In this document: positions 17,563 to 26,647 of the stretch, piece by piece
Numbering within the stretch: the stretch's first letter is position 1
How the letters are laid out: each line of letters starts with the position of its first letter
Assembly (NCBI GenBank): GCA_035457725.1
Contig: DATIBC010000044.1
Span: forward strand, 84,240 to 148,239
DNA: 64,000 nt
Reading direction: 5' to 3'
DNA from: DATFES01 sp035457725
GTDB taxonomy: Bacteria > Pseudomonadota > Alphaproteobacteria > CACIAM-22H2
Notes under the pieces: generated by a model
What the model saw: the letters and a program-made list of their open reading frames with translations, nothing else
The model's database searches: none
Told to the model about the DNA's origin: nothing
Position numbers and translations under genes: made by a program

Positions 17563-18255
17563 ATGGCGAGCGACCACAAGATCACCGATATCGACGCGTG
17601 CGTGTTCGACGCGTACGGAACGCTATTCGACTACGCTTCGGCTGCCGCGCGTTGCCGGGACGCGCTGGGCGCCGATTGGCAGAAACTCTCCGAACTATGG
17701 CGGCGAAAGCAGCTCGAATACACCTGGTTGCGCAGCCTGATGGGCCGCCACGCCGATTTCTGGCACGTTACGGGCGAGAGCCTCGACTACGCGCTGGCCG
17801 TGCTCAAGCGCGAGGACCCGGCGCTGCGCGCGCTGCTGATGCAACAGTTTCTCAGCCTCGATGCCTTCCCCGAAGTCGGCCGCGTCTTGAAGACATTGAA
17901 GGATCACGGGGTGAAGACGGCGATCTTGTCCAATGGCTCGCCCACGATGCTAACCGCGGCGCTCAACAGCTCCGGCATTTCACGGCTCGTCGACGCCGCG
18001 CTATCGGTCGAGAGCGCCGGCATCTTCAAGCCGCACCCGACCGTCTATCAGCTTGTGGTCGACCGCTTCGCGACGGCGGTCAACCGAATTTGTTTTTTCT
18101 CCTCCAACGGCTGGGATGCCTGTGGCGCGGCGGCGTTCGGCTTGCGCGCCGTCTGGGTCAACCGTTATGGCCAGCCGGTTGAGCGCCTGCCGGTCGGGCC
18201 CGAGGTGACGCTTACGACCCTCGACGAAGTGCCGAAGCTGCTCGGCCTCGGATGA
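17563..18255 (+). CDS. Haloacid dehalogenase type II (HAD family)
   Basis: A 230-residue HAD enzyme. Motif I is DACVFDAYGTLFDY, with the first Asp as nucleophile. Motif II is ILSNGSPTM, the conserved Lys is in GIFKPHPTVYQL, and the acidic/Asn motif is FFSSNGWDACGAAAFGL. The SSN-x-WD pattern is typical of L-2-haloacid dehalogenases, which hydrolyse 2-halo acids to hydroxy acids. An AAGG sequence lies upstream of the ATG. The gene overlaps the next by 4 bp, so translation is probably coupled. The real substrate may not be halogenated. Confidence 0.9.
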   Translation: MASDHKITDIDACVFDAYGTLFDYASAAARCRDALGADWQKLSELWRRKQLEYTWLRSLMGRHADFWHVTGESLDYALAVLKREDPALRALLMQQFLSLDAFPEVGRVLKTLKDHGVKTAILSNGSPTMLTAALNSSGISRLVDAALSVESAGIFKPHPTVYQLVVDRFATAVNRICFFSSNGWDACGAAAFGLRAVWVNRYGQPVERLPVGPEVTLTTLDEVPKLLGLG

Positions 18256-19115
18256 GCGAGGGCGAGCAGCGGGAGCGGTACTACACGACCTTCGACGGGC
18301 TGCGTTTGTTCTTTCGCGACTGGGGCGACACGGCGGCCGACGATGCGCCGGTTCTCTGTCTGCCGGGCCTGACGCGCAATTCGAAGGACTTCGATCGCAT
18401 GGCAGGTCGACTATCGCGGCGCCGGCGCGTCGTCGCGCCCGACTTGCGCGGCCGCGGACGCTCGGCCTATGCACGCGACTGGCGCAGTTACCAGCCGAGG
18501 GTCTATCTCGAAGACGTACGGCACCTGTTGGCGGCGCTCGGGATCGGCCGCGTCATCGTCGTCGGGACATCGATGGGCGGCCTGCTGGGGTTGGCGCTTG
18601 CTGTCGCTCTCCCCGGAGCGATACGGGGCCTCGTGATCAATGACGTCGGCCCCGAGGTCGACCAGGCCGGATCCAGGCGCATTCTCGCCTACATCTCGAC
18701 CGATCGACCGCAGCCCGACTGGCCGAGCGCTGCCGCGCATCTGCGCCAACTCTTGCCGACGTTGTCGCTAAAATCCGACGAGGAATGGCTCGAGTTCGCC
18801 CACCACACGTTTCGCGAGGGCGACGATGGAATGTTGCACTTCGATTGGGATGTAAATCTCGCCAAGCCGATCGCCGCCGGAAAGGGCGGCGCCGAGGAAG
18901 GCGATTTGTGGCGGTTGTGGCGGGCGGTGCGGCGTATTCCGACGCTTGTCATTCGCGGCGGCGTGTCGGATATCCTTTCCGAGGCGACGTTCGCGCGCAT
19001 GAAGGCCGAGAAGCCGGACCTCGATCAGGTCACGGTCCCAGGCGTCGGGCACGCGCCGACCCTCGACGAACCGGAGTGCCGCGAGGCCCTTGATGCGTTC
19101 TTCCGCCGCCTCTGA
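18252..19115 (+). CDS. Alpha/beta-fold hydrolase
   Basis: A 287-residue serine hydrolase. The oxyanion region is PVLCLPGLTRNSKDFDRMA, the nucleophile elbow is VVGTSMGGLLGLA (Ser in GTSMGG), and the catalytic His is in VPGVGHAPTLDEPE near the C-terminus. No signal peptide is seen, so it is cytoplasmic. It starts inside the stop of the dehalogenase gene (ATGA) and overlaps the following dehydratase start. The substrate is unknown; epoxide hydrolase/haloalkane-type and esterase-type members share this layout. Confidence 0.88.
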   Translation: MSEGEQRERYYTTFDGLRLFFRDWGDTAADDAPVLCLPGLTRNSKDFDRMAGRLSRRRRVVAPDLRGRGRSAYARDWRSYQPRVYLEDVRHLLAALGIGRVIVVGTSMGGLLGLALAVALPGAIRGLVINDVGPEVDQAGSRRILAYISTDRPQPDWPSAAAHLRQLLPTLSLKSDEEWLEFAHHTFREGDDGMLHFDWDVNLAKPIAAGKGGAEEGDLWRLWRAVRRIPTLVIRGGVSDILSEATFARMKAEKPDLDQVTVPGVGHAPTLDEPECREALDAFFRRL

Positions 19116-20097
19116 GCGGGCGCCACCGCCGACCCTCGCCGACGTCGAAAATGCGGCGCGACGGCTCGAAGGGGTCGCCGTCCGCACTCCTCTGCTCGAA
19201 TCGCCGCTGCTCAACGCCCAGCTTGGCGGCCGATTGTTGGTCAAGGCGGAAGCGCTGCAGCGTACCGGCTCGTTCAAAATCCGCGGCGCCTACAATCGTC
19301 TGTCGTGCCTAAAGCCGGCGCAGCGCGCCGCCGGCGTCGTCGCCTATTCCTCGGGAAATCACGCCCAAGGCGTGGCGCATGCCGCCCAGCTACTTGGAAT
19401 GCCGGCGACCATCGTCATGCCGGCCGACGCGCCGGCGCTGAAGGTCGCGAACACTCGCGCCTATGGCGCCGAGGTCGTGCTCTACGACCGCTACCGGGAA
19501 AGCCGCGAGGCGATCGGTGAACGCCTGGGGCGCGAGCGTGGCGCGGTCGTCGTTCCGCCATTCGACGATCCGCACATAATCGCCGGACAGGGCACAGTCG
19601 GTCTCGAAATCGCTGACCAAGCCTCCGCCATGGGCGCCCGACTCGACACCGTGCTCGCGGCGGCGAGCGGCGGCGGCTTGGTGGCCGGCATCGCATTGGC
19701 AGTCGCCGCCAAGTCGCCCGGAACCAAGATCTATTGCGCCGAGCCTTCGGCGCTCGACGACCACGCGCGTTCGCTCGCGAGCGGCCGCCGTGAATCGAAC
19801 GATCCGGCCGCACGCTCGATTTGCGATGCGTTGATGGCGCCAACGCCCGGCGAGATCACATTCGCCGTTAACTCGCGTCTTCTCGCCGGCGGCGTCGTCG
19901 CCAGCGACGACGAGGTCAAGCGCGCCATGGCGATCGCCTTTCAGCACTTCAAGCTGGTCGTGGAGCCCGGCGGCGCGGTCGCCCTGGCGGCCGTTCTGCA
20001 TGGCCGGGTGGCGATCGCCGGACGGACGATCGCTGTCGTCGCCTCGGGCGGCAATGTCGACGTTGCGGCCTATCGCGACGCATTGCTGACGGCCTGA
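19093..20097 (+). CDS. Threonine/serine dehydratase (PLP-dependent, no ACT domain)
   Basis: A 334-residue fold-type II PLP enzyme that deaminates threonine or serine to the keto acid. The PLP lysine is in RTGSFKIRGAYNRL (about 58-71), the substrate loop is YSSGNHAQGVAHAA, and the phosphate cup is AASGGGLVAGI. The C-terminus ends soon after VVASGGNVDV, so the regulatory ACT/IlvA domain is absent and the enzyme is of the catabolic or serine-racemase-like type. The ATG at 19093 follows a TTG codon and overlaps the hydrolase end by 23 bp. Confidence 0.9.
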   Translation: MRSSAASERAPPPTLADVENAARRLEGVAVRTPLLESPLLNAQLGGRLLVKAEALQRTGSFKIRGAYNRLSCLKPAQRAAGVVAYSSGNHAQGVAHAAQLLGMPATIVMPADAPALKVANTRAYGAEVVLYDRYRESREAIGERLGRERGAVVVPPFDDPHIIAGQGTVGLEIADQASAMGARLDTVLAAASGGGLVAGIALAVAAKSPGTKIYCAEPSALDDHARSLASGRRESNDPAARSICDALMAPTPGEITFAVNSRLLAGGVVASDDEVKRAMAIAFQHFKLVVEPGGAVALAAVLHGRVAIAGRTIAVVASGGNVDVAAYRDALLTA

Positions 20098-20100
20098 CCC

Positions 20101-21009
20101 GTGCCGCGCGACACCCCGAGCGCGCGACTGCGCCGCGAGACCGTTATCGGTCTCTCCTGCGCGTTCCTGACATTGCTCATTTGGGCAGGCTTCACGATCA
20201 TCACGCGCCACGGCGCCACCACGACGCTGGCCCCGGTCGACCTCGCGTTTCTCCGCTTCGCGGTTTCGGGCGCGATCGTAGCACCGTGGGCGATCAGGTA
20301 CGGCTTCGGCGGCGTTGCATGGCCGCGGATGCTGGCTTTGGCCGTGACCGCCGGACTCGGCTTCGGCCTCCTCGCCTTCTCCGGATTCACTTTCGCGCCC
20401 GCGGCGCATGGCGCCGCGCTCATGCCGGGCGTATTGCCGCTGTGGACCGCCGGCCTCGCGGCGCTCATGCTGGGCGAGCGGTTCGGGCCGTTGAAGACGG
20501 CCGGCCTCGTACTGGTCCTCGGCGGCATCGCCTGCATCGCCGCCGAAAGCGTCCTTGGCGACGGCCTCGAATATTGGCGCGGCGACGCCTTGTTTCTTGC
20601 CGCGTCGTTGTCGTGGGCGCTGTACACCGTCGCCGCGCGCGCCTGGAACATCCGACCGATGCAGGCCGCGGCGATCGTCTATGTCGTTTCGGTGTTTCTC
20701 TACTTGCCGGTCTACTTCTTGTTTCTCGACGGCCGGCTGTTCGCGGCGCCGATCCGGGACATCGTCGTCCACGGGATTTATCAGGGCGCGCTGGCGACGG
20801 TCGTCTCGATCGTGCTGTTCACGCGCGCCGTCGTCGCCCTCGGCGCCGCATCGACGACGATGGTGACTTCCGCGGTACCGGGCGTGGTGACCATCGCGGC
20901 AATTCCCCTGCTGGACGAAATCCCGAGCCGGTTGACGGTCGCCGGGGTGTGCCTGGTCAGCGCCGGAGTAATCGCCACGGTATTCGCGCTCCGCGTCAGG
21001 AGTGCGTGA
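20101..21009 (+). CDS. DMT-superfamily (EamA) transporter
   Basis: A 302-residue integral membrane protein with about ten helices arranged as two EamA repeats, as in drug/metabolite exporters. Examples are FLTLLIWAGFTIITRHGATT (first helix), ALMPGVLPLWTAGLAALMLGERFG (end of repeat one), and TTMVTSAVPGVVTIAAIPLLDEIPS (matching position in repeat two). It starts with GTG three bases after the dehydratase stop. It may export an amino acid or a product of the neighbouring enzymes; this is inference from operon position only. Confidence 0.88.
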   Translation: MPRDTPSARLRRETVIGLSCAFLTLLIWAGFTIITRHGATTTLAPVDLAFLRFAVSGAIVAPWAIRYGFGGVAWPRMLALAVTAGLGFGLLAFSGFTFAPAAHGAALMPGVLPLWTAGLAALMLGERFGPLKTAGLVLVLGGIACIAAESVLGDGLEYWRGDALFLAASLSWALYTVAARAWNIRPMQAAAIVYVVSVFLYLPVYFLFLDGRLFAAPIRDIVVHGIYQGALATVVSIVLFTRAVVALGAASTTMVTSAVPGVVTIAAIPLLDEIPSRLTVAGVCLVSAGVIATVFALRVRSA

Positions 21010-21020
21010 GACGAAATGCA

Positions 21021-22094
21021 ATGGTCAAGCCGTCGCAAATTGTGGTCGAAAACACGGGCGAAGGTTTCGTCTGCCCGGCGGACGCGATTTTGCTCGATGC
21101 GGCGCTCGCCGCCGGTCTGCACATGCCGCACAATTGCCGCGGCGGCGCCTGCGGCACATGCAAGGCGCGGATCCTCGAGGGCGAGGTCGACCACGGATGG
21201 GTCATGACCTTCGCCATCAGCGACGAGGAGAAGGCCGAAGGCTTCTGTCTCGCCTGCCAATCCCGGCCACTGTCGGCCAGTCTGCGGCTGGAAATGGTCA
21301 ACCCGATGATCGCCCGCGCGGTAAGCGAAGTGGCGATCACGCCCGCCGAATATTCCGTCGACGTCCTGGCCGCGCAAAAGGTGACGCCGAGCGTGCTTCG
21401 TCTCGTCGTTGCTTTGCCGCGCACCGCCCGTTTCCGCTATCGCGCCGGCATGAACATGGAGTTCATCCTGCGCGATCTCGACCAGCCGCGCCCCTACTCG
21501 ATCGCCAATGCTCCCGACGGCGACGGCGCAGCCCCGGACGGCCAGCTCGAGTTCTTCATCACCCGGCATCAGGAGGGCTTGGCCAGCGGCTGGCTTCATC
21601 GCCACGCGGCGCCTGCGGCGAGCTTGGGGATCCGCGGGCCCTATGGCGAGTTCCGCCTGCCGCCCGATCGTAACGCCCCCGTCCTCGCCCTCGCCGGCGG
21701 CACCGGTCTATCGCCGATCTTGTCGCTGCTCGAAAGCGAACTTCGCGCGGGATTGCCGGATCCGGTCGATCTGGAGTTCTCGGTTCGCGACCGGAGCGAG
21801 GCGTTCGCGCTCGAGAGACTGGCCGCGCTTGAGCGCCGCTTTGGAAGTTTCCGATTTCGTATCACGCTGACGCGCGAGCGTGTCGCGCCCGATGGGTGGA
21901 CAACCGGCCGCATCCCGGCGCTGCTCGCGGCCGAGAGCCGCGATTTGTCCCGTCACATCGTCCTAATCGCCGGCCCGCCCGGTTTCGTCGACGATTGCGC
22001 GGAAGCAGTCGGTCGCTTGGGCGCCTTGGCCGATCGCGTGAAGACCGATTCGTTCCTGCCGCGCGCGCCGGGCGCTAGGCCGGGTTTCGGCTGA
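21021..22094 (+). CDS. 2Fe-2S/FAD/NAD(P) oxidoreductase (oxygenase reductase type)
   Basis: A 357-residue electron-transfer protein. An N-terminal plant-type ferredoxin domain has the cluster cysteines in HNCRGGACGTCKARI (C-x4-C-x2-C) and a fourth in GFCLACQS. It is followed by an FAD-binding barrel with RPYSIAN and an NAD(P) domain with LALAGGTGLSPILS. This order is that of phenol hydroxylase/benzoate dioxygenase-type reductases, which feed electrons from NADH to an oxygenase. The ATG is 11 bases after the transporter. The gene converges with the TetR gene, overlapping its end by 20 bp, and a diiron protein gene lies beyond. Confidence 0.88.
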   Translation: MVKPSQIVVENTGEGFVCPADAILLDAALAAGLHMPHNCRGGACGTCKARILEGEVDHGWVMTFAISDEEKAEGFCLACQSRPLSASLRLEMVNPMIARAVSEVAITPAEYSVDVLAAQKVTPSVLRLVVALPRTARFRYRAGMNMEFILRDLDQPRPYSIANAPDGDGAAPDGQLEFFITRHQEGLASGWLHRHAAPAASLGIRGPYGEFRLPPDRNAPVLALAGGTGLSPILSLLESELRAGLPDPVDLEFSVRDRSEAFALERLAALERRFGSFRFRITLTRERVAPDGWTTGRIPALLAAESRDLSRHIVLIAGPPGFVDDCAEAVGRLGALADRVKTDSFLPRAPGARPGFG

Positions 22095-22686
22095 GCGCCG
22101 CCGATAGACCGTCGAGTAAAATGTCGGACGCAAGATCCGCGAAGCCTTGCGGGCTCATTGCCCCGTCCGGCCGGTACCACGTATACGTCCAATTGATCAG
22201 GCCATAAAACGCCATCGCTGCCGGCATCCGGACATCGCGGCGTCGCCCAAGCGCCGGCGCGACGGCGACGATTAGCGACAGCACGACCGCGACCAGCTCC
22301 CGCTCCTTGGCGACGATGGCGGCGCGGCTTCGTGGCGGCAAACTATCGAGCTCATTCAAGAGCAGGACGTGTTTGGCCCGCGCCGTCGCGTACATGCGCA
22401 TGTGGGCGCGCACGACCTCGCGAAATATGTCGCGGCTCGAACCCGGACCGCGAATCGCGTCTTGCACGGTGCGCGACAAGCCGTCCATATGCGCCGCAAG
22501 CAGGTCGTAGAGGATCGCTTGTTTCGAATCGAAATAATGGTAGATGAGCGATTTCGTGCATTGGCACACCCGGGCGATGTCGGTGATCGATGTCCGAGCG
22601 AAGCCGTGTTCGGCGAACAGTTCGGCCGCGCGTTCGCGGATGAGCTGGCGCTTAGCCTCGTAATCGTCCGCGCGCGGCCGAGCCAT
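22075..22686 (-). CDS. TetR-family transcriptional regulator
   Basis: A 203-residue repressor-type protein. The N-terminal helix-turn-helix includes RERAAELFAEHGFARTSITDIARVCQ and TKSLIYHYFDSKQAILYDLL (about 18-62). The C-terminal ligand domain resembles the TetR_C group seen in regulators of acyl-CoA and aromatic pathways. The start at 22686 (MARPRADDYEAKR) is chosen because the DNA-binding domain begins about 15 residues later. It lies 46 bp downstream of the diiron protein gene on the same strand, so it is probably co-transcribed and may control it. Confidence 0.9.
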   Translation of the reverse strand: MARPRADDYEAKRQLIRERAAELFAEHGFARTSITDIARVCQCTKSLIYHYFDSKQAILYDLLAAHMDGLSRTVQDAIRGPGSSRDIFREVVRAHMRMYATARAKHVLLLNELDSLPPRSRAAIVAKERELVAVVLSLIVAVAPALGRRRDVRMPAAMAFYGLINWTYTWYRPDGAMSPQGFADLASDILLDGLSAALSRNPA

Positions 22687-22732
22687 GACGATGATCGTTT
22701 CGTCCGATTGGGCGTCGCCGAAATCGCCGCCT

Positions 22733-23827
22733 TTAGAACACCGGGATGATATCGGCGGGGTCGAAGGCGACGGTTCTGCCGTCGATGCCGATTTCGGGGA
22801 TTCCAGGGAATTCGACGCCATGCGGCTCGAGCAGGCCCTTCATCTTCAACACCGCGGCGCGCCAGTTCTCCCGCCGCTCGGCAAGGGTGAGAATTCCGAG
22901 ACCAGCATCGCGCGCCACCTCCTCGAGCATGAAATGCGCTGGACGCCACGTCTCCGGAAGCTCCCAGAACTGCCCCGGCGGCTCATAGAGGATGCCTGAA
23001 AGAAAAACGTACCCAGCGCGAAGCTGCTTGGTGATCTGCGCTCGCATCTCGTCGGTGAGTTTTGGCAGCAGCCGGTCGAGAATGGCGAGACAAATGCCCA
23101 TGTGGCGCGCCTCGTCACGGCCGACGTTGCGGAACGCTTCCTTGAACACCGGGATCGTTGTCCGCTGATACATGCTGTGAAACAGCGTCGCCGAGGCAAC
23201 CTCGCCCATGAGGAACGAAGTAAACAAGATGGCGAGCGGGTACTTGCCGACGCCCTTCTTGAAGCCCTCCCAGTATCGACCGCCGTTATGGTAGTACCAG
23301 AGCACGTTGTTGCGCGCCAATTTGCCGAGCGGCGTTTCGGGTGCGTAGCCGAGCGGGCCGTTCGGCGTCAGCGATTGAATCGCGAGCTGGCAAATCTCCT
23401 CATGATTGACCTCGTCGCGCGTCACCGAGAAGAAGCACTTGCGGACCGGGTCTTCCTCATGGCTTTCGTACGTGTGGATCATCGCCCGGGCGAAGACCGC
23501 GGGGCCCGATGAATCGAAAACCGACAACAGCGCCCACCAGTACGCCATCGCATAGCGTTGATCGAGGGTGAACGCGTTCACTTCGAGCGTACTCCAAGGC
23601 AGCTTGTTCGGCGCCCATCCGGGATCGCGCGAGGAATCGTAAATCTGCGCCAGCTTCGGCGTTTCGACGCGCCATTCGAGCGGAAATATGTTGCCTTCCT
23701 TGAACGGCGGCGGTTCGCGTGTGCCAAAAAGTATCGTCGTCGCGTCGGGTGCGGCGACCGGATTTGAGGGTGGCGCGGCGAGCTGCGCGACCAGATTATC
23801 CGCTGTTTTCGCGGCGCGTCCGGGCAT
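22733..23827 (-). CDS. Ferritin-like diiron protein, putative N-/aromatic oxygenase (AurF/BoxB-like)
   Basis: A 364-residue protein with two DExxH motifs: RDEVNHEE (E139, H142) and RDEARHMG (E239, H242). E209, 29 residues before the second motif in FLMGEVASATLF, and an acidic residue in the first helix (D105 or E121) complete a six-ligand carboxylate-bridged diiron site. This E-x(~30)-DExxH repeat is the pattern of AurF-type N-oxygenases and related diiron oxygenases. I cannot name the substrate. AAGGAG lies 8 bases before the ATG at 23827. A ferredoxin-type reductase gene close by is a plausible electron donor. Confidence 0.8.
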   Translation of the reverse strand: MPGRAAKTADNLVAQLAAPPSNPVAAPDATTILFGTREPPPFKEGNIFPLEWRVETPKLAQIYDSSRDPGWAPNKLPWSTLEVNAFTLDQRYAMAYWWALLSVFDSSGPAVFARAMIHTYESHEEDPVRKCFFSVTRDEVNHEEICQLAIQSLTPNGPLGYAPETPLGKLARNNVLWYYHNGGRYWEGFKKGVGKYPLAILFTSFLMGEVASATLFHSMYQRTTIPVFKEAFRNVGRDEARHMGICLAILDRLLPKLTDEMRAQITKQLRAGYVFLSGILYEPPGQFWELPETWRPAHFMLEEVARDAGLGILTLAERRENWRAAVLKMKGLLEPHGVEFPGIPEIGIDGRTVAFDPADIIPVF

Positions 23828-23965
23828 TACTGAAACTCCTTGCGTTGCGACGTGCGTCAAAATATTCGCTGACCGCTTGGTCGGCAAATCACAATCTGTG
23901 GCATCGACTCAAACAAATCAGGCCTCAAAGTTAAACTGATTTCTTAGAATTACGGCTGATACTAC

Positions 23966-23978
23966 GTATTAATAATAC
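23966..23978. promoter_or_regulatory. Inverted repeat in the AT-rich divergent gap (possible operator)
   Basis: The half-sites GTATTA (23966-23971) and TAATAC (23973-23978) form a perfect 6-bp inverted repeat around one base. They sit in the 229-bp AT-rich gap between the diiron gene (minus) and otsB (plus). The gap contains no gene. The repeat could be an operator for the TetR protein encoded downstream of the diiron gene, or simply part of an AT-rich promoter. Confidence 0.3.
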
Positions 23979-24056
23979 TCTGTGACGCACTTTAACTCTC
24001 ACGTATGAGGTATTAAGGCTATTCAGGTGGCCCCGAACTGTGGCAGTTTGCCTGCG

Positions 24057-24845
24057 ATGAAAGCTGATTCGGGTCCTTCGCTCTGCCCGCCGACGGTCGG
24101 CGCGCGGAAATGGGCGTTATTTCTCGACGTCGATGGCACCCTACTCGACATCGCCGCAACCCCCGAGACGGCGAAGGTCCCGGACGATCTTCCGGGGATC
24201 TTGCTCCGCCTTTCGGGCTGGCTCGACGGTGCAGTAGCCTTGGTGAGCGGTCGCGCGCTGGCGGACATCGATCGCATGTTCTTTCCGCTACGGTTGCCGG
24301 CGGCCGGCCAACACGGGGCCGAACTTCGGGACATCGGAGGCCGTATCAGCGAAGCGCCCGGCACGCACGGTGGCTTGGATGCGATCCGCGCATTGCTGAG
24401 CCGACGGTTTGGCGAATTGACCGGCGTTTTGATCGAGGACAAAGGGATGAGCATTGCGGTTCATTATCGTCTTGCGCCCGAGCATGGAGCGTACGTACGC
24501 GCGGCGGCCGAAGAACTTGCCCATCCGCACGCGGCGACGATGACCGTGCTCCACGGCAAGCAGATCGTGGAATTCAAATCACACGCGATCTGCAAGGGAA
24601 CCGCCGTCATGGCATTGATGGACGCGCCGCCGTTTCGCGGGCGCGTTCCCGTTTTCATCGGCGATGATCGGACCGATGAGGACGGCTTCCTTACCGCCGC
24701 CAGGTTGGGAGGGCTTGCAATTCGTGTCGGTGATGGTCCCGGGCGCGATGCGCCATGGTATTTCACCACGCCTTACTCGCTTCGGGCATGGCTCGCAGGA
24801 CTGCCGGATCGGCCGGCGGACGCCCCGGCAGGGGGAACCGCATGA
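24057..24845 (+). CDS. otsB: Trehalose-6-phosphate phosphatase
   Basis: A 262-residue HAD phosphatase that dephosphorylates trehalose 6-phosphate. Motif I is ALFLDVDGTLLDI (D24, D26), with ALVSGRAL as the second conserved block and VFIGDDRTDEDGF as the metal-binding motif. The start is uncertain: ATG at 24057 is used, and a GTG at 24027 would add ten residues. It is the first gene of otsB-GH15-otsA, and its stop overlaps the GH15 start by 4 bp. The pathway product trehalose protects against osmotic and drying stress. Confidence 0.94.
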   Translation: MKADSGPSLCPPTVGARKWALFLDVDGTLLDIAATPETAKVPDDLPGILLRLSGWLDGAVALVSGRALADIDRMFFPLRLPAAGQHGAELRDIGGRISEAPGTHGGLDAIRALLSRRFGELTGVLIEDKGMSIAVHYRLAPEHGAYVRAAAEELAHPHAATMTVLHGKQIVEFKSHAICKGTAVMALMDAPPFRGRVPVFIGDDRTDEDGFLTAARLGGLAIRVGDGPGRDAPWYFTTPYSLRAWLAGLPDRPADAPAGGTA

Positions 24846-26647
24846 TCAAGCGCGATCTCAATCTTGCGGTGATCGGCAACTGCATCATCGGCGCGCTGAT
24901 CGATCGCGCTGGCCGCCACGTCTGGTCCTGCTTCCCCCGCCTCGACGCCGATCCGATCTTTTGCAATTTGCTGAAGAACGGTGATCCTGTCCGCGAGGAT
25001 GGATTCTTCGAGATCACCGTCGAGAACCTCGCCAAGTGCGAACAATCCTATCTCGCCAACACGGCGATCTTGATCACCGTATTGACCGATAGCCAGGGCA
25101 ACGCGCTGCGAATCCTCGACTTCGCGCCGCGCTTCAAGCAGTACGAGCGAATTTTCCGGCCGACCATGCTCATCCGTCGCGTCGAGCCGCTTGCCGGGCG
25201 TTGTCGAATTCGGGTCAAGCTGCGACCGGCGTTCGACTACGGCGCCCTGACGCCGACCCGCACGCTTGGCAGCAATCATATTCGCTATACGACCCCCGCC
25301 GGCGCGATCCGGCTCTCGACCGATGCGCCCATCTCCTATATTGCCGAGGAATCCGCATTCGTGCTCGACGAGCCGCTCAATTTCATCGTCGGCCCGGACG
25401 AGACATTTCCGGGATCGATCAACGGCATCGCGCGCGATTTTCTCGAGCGCACCGAGGATTACTGGCGCGAATGGTCGCGTTATCTGTCGGTGCCGTTCGA
25501 GTGGCAGGATGCGGTGATCCGCGCGGCGATCACGCTCAAATTATGTAGCTTCGAGGAGACCGGCGCGATCATCGCGGCGATGACGACGTCGATCCCCGAG
25601 GAGCCTGGCACTGGCCGGACGTGGGATTACCGCTATTGCTGGCTTCGCGACGCGTATTTCGTCGTCCATGCACTCAATCGTCTCGGCGCGACCCGGACGA
25701 TGGAAGAATACATCCGATACATCACTAACGTCGCGGCGCTCGATCCCGGCGGCAGCTTGCGGCCGGTATACGCCATCCTTCCCGACGAGCCGCTCGATGA
25801 ACGGATCATCCCGAGCCTGCCGGGATATCGCGACATGGGGCCGGTTCGCGTCGGCAATGGCGCATGGAGCCAGGTTCAGAACGACAGCTACGGCAGCATC
25901 GTGCTTGCGGCGGCGCAGATGTTTTTCGATCAACGACTGCCGCGCATGGGGGACATCGAACTTTTCCATCGCCTCGAGAAGCTCGGCGAGCAGGCGGTCG
26001 CGGTCGCGTTCACGCCCGACGCTGGGCTGTGGGAGTTCCGCACCAAGGCGCGCGTGCACACGCATTCGGCCGTCATGTGCTGGGCCGCCGCCAACCGCTT
26101 GTCGATGATCGCGCGACGGGTCGGCCAAAGCGAGCGTACGGCGTATTGGAACGGCCAAGCCGATCGTATCCGCCGCGATGTCTTCGCCCGCGCCTGGAAT
26201 CCGCAGATCGGCAGTTTCGTCGAGACGTTCGACGGCGGAGAGGTCGACGCCAGCCTGTTGCTGCTCGCCGAGATCGGCTTCGTTCGCCCCGACGATCCGC
26301 GTTATCTCGGCACCGTTGCGGCGATCGAACAGCGGCTCAAGCGCGGACGTCATCTCCTGCGGTACAACGGCGCCGACGATTTCGGCGCCCCGACGATGTC
26401 GTTCACCGTCTGCACGTTTTGGTACATCGAGGCGCTGGCGGCGATTGGCCGGCGCGAAGAGGCGCGCGATATTTTCGAGCACATGCTGGCCAGCCGCAAT
26501 CACGTCGGCCTCTTGTCAGAGGATCTCGATCCCGCCACCGGCGAACTGTGGGGCAATTTTCCGCAGTCTTATTCGATGGTGGGCCTGATACTCAGCGCCA
26601 TGCGGTTGAGCAAGTCGTGGGAGGAGTCGGTATGGCGCGTCTCGTGA
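24842..26647 (+). CDS. Glycoside hydrolase family 15 protein (glucoamylase/trehalase-like)
   Basis: A 601-residue (alpha/alpha)6-barrel GH15-type protein with no signal peptide, so cytoplasmic. Hallmarks are WDYRYCWLRDAYF at about residue 260, GLWEFRTKARVHTHSAVMCW at about 395 (general acid Glu in WEFR), and GLLSEDLDPATGELWGNFPQ near 560 (general base region). Members of this subgroup act on alpha-glucosides, and some are trehalases. Being sandwiched between otsB and otsA with overlaps on both sides, it most likely works on trehalose or the glucans that feed it. Exact activity is unproven. Confidence 0.88.
   Translation: MIKRDLNLAVIGNCIIGALIDRAGRHVWSCFPRLDADPIFCNLLKNGDPVREDGFFEITVENLAKCEQSYLANTAILITVLTDSQGNALRILDFAPRFKQYERIFRPTMLIRRVEPLAGRCRIRVKLRPAFDYGALTPTRTLGSNHIRYTTPAGAIRLSTDAPISYIAEESAFVLDEPLNFIVGPDETFPGSINGIARDFLERTEDYWREWSRYLSVPFEWQDAVIRAAITLKLCSFEETGAIIAAMTTSIPEEPGTGRTWDYRYCWLRDAYFVVHALNRLGATRTMEEYIRYITNVAALDPGGSLRPVYAILPDEPLDERIIPSLPGYRDMGPVRVGNGAWSQVQNDSYGSIVLAAAQMFFDQRLPRMGDIELFHRLEKLGEQAVAVAFTPDAGLWEFRTKARVHTHSAVMCWAAANRLSMIARRVGQSERTAYWNGQADRIRRDVFARAWNPQIGSFVETFDGGEVDASLLLLAEIGFVRPDDPRYLGTVAAIEQRLKRGRHLLRYNGADDFGAPTMSFTVCTFWYIEALAAIGRREEARDIFEHMLASRNHVGLLSEDLDPATGELWGNFPQSYSMVGLILSAMRLSKSWEESVWRVS

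Noticed and set aside
19390..21021. 543-codon open frame antisense to the dehydratase and DMT transporter genes
   Set aside because: It covers two well-supported genes and its product is a low-complexity Arg/Asp/Gly-rich sequence with no domain.
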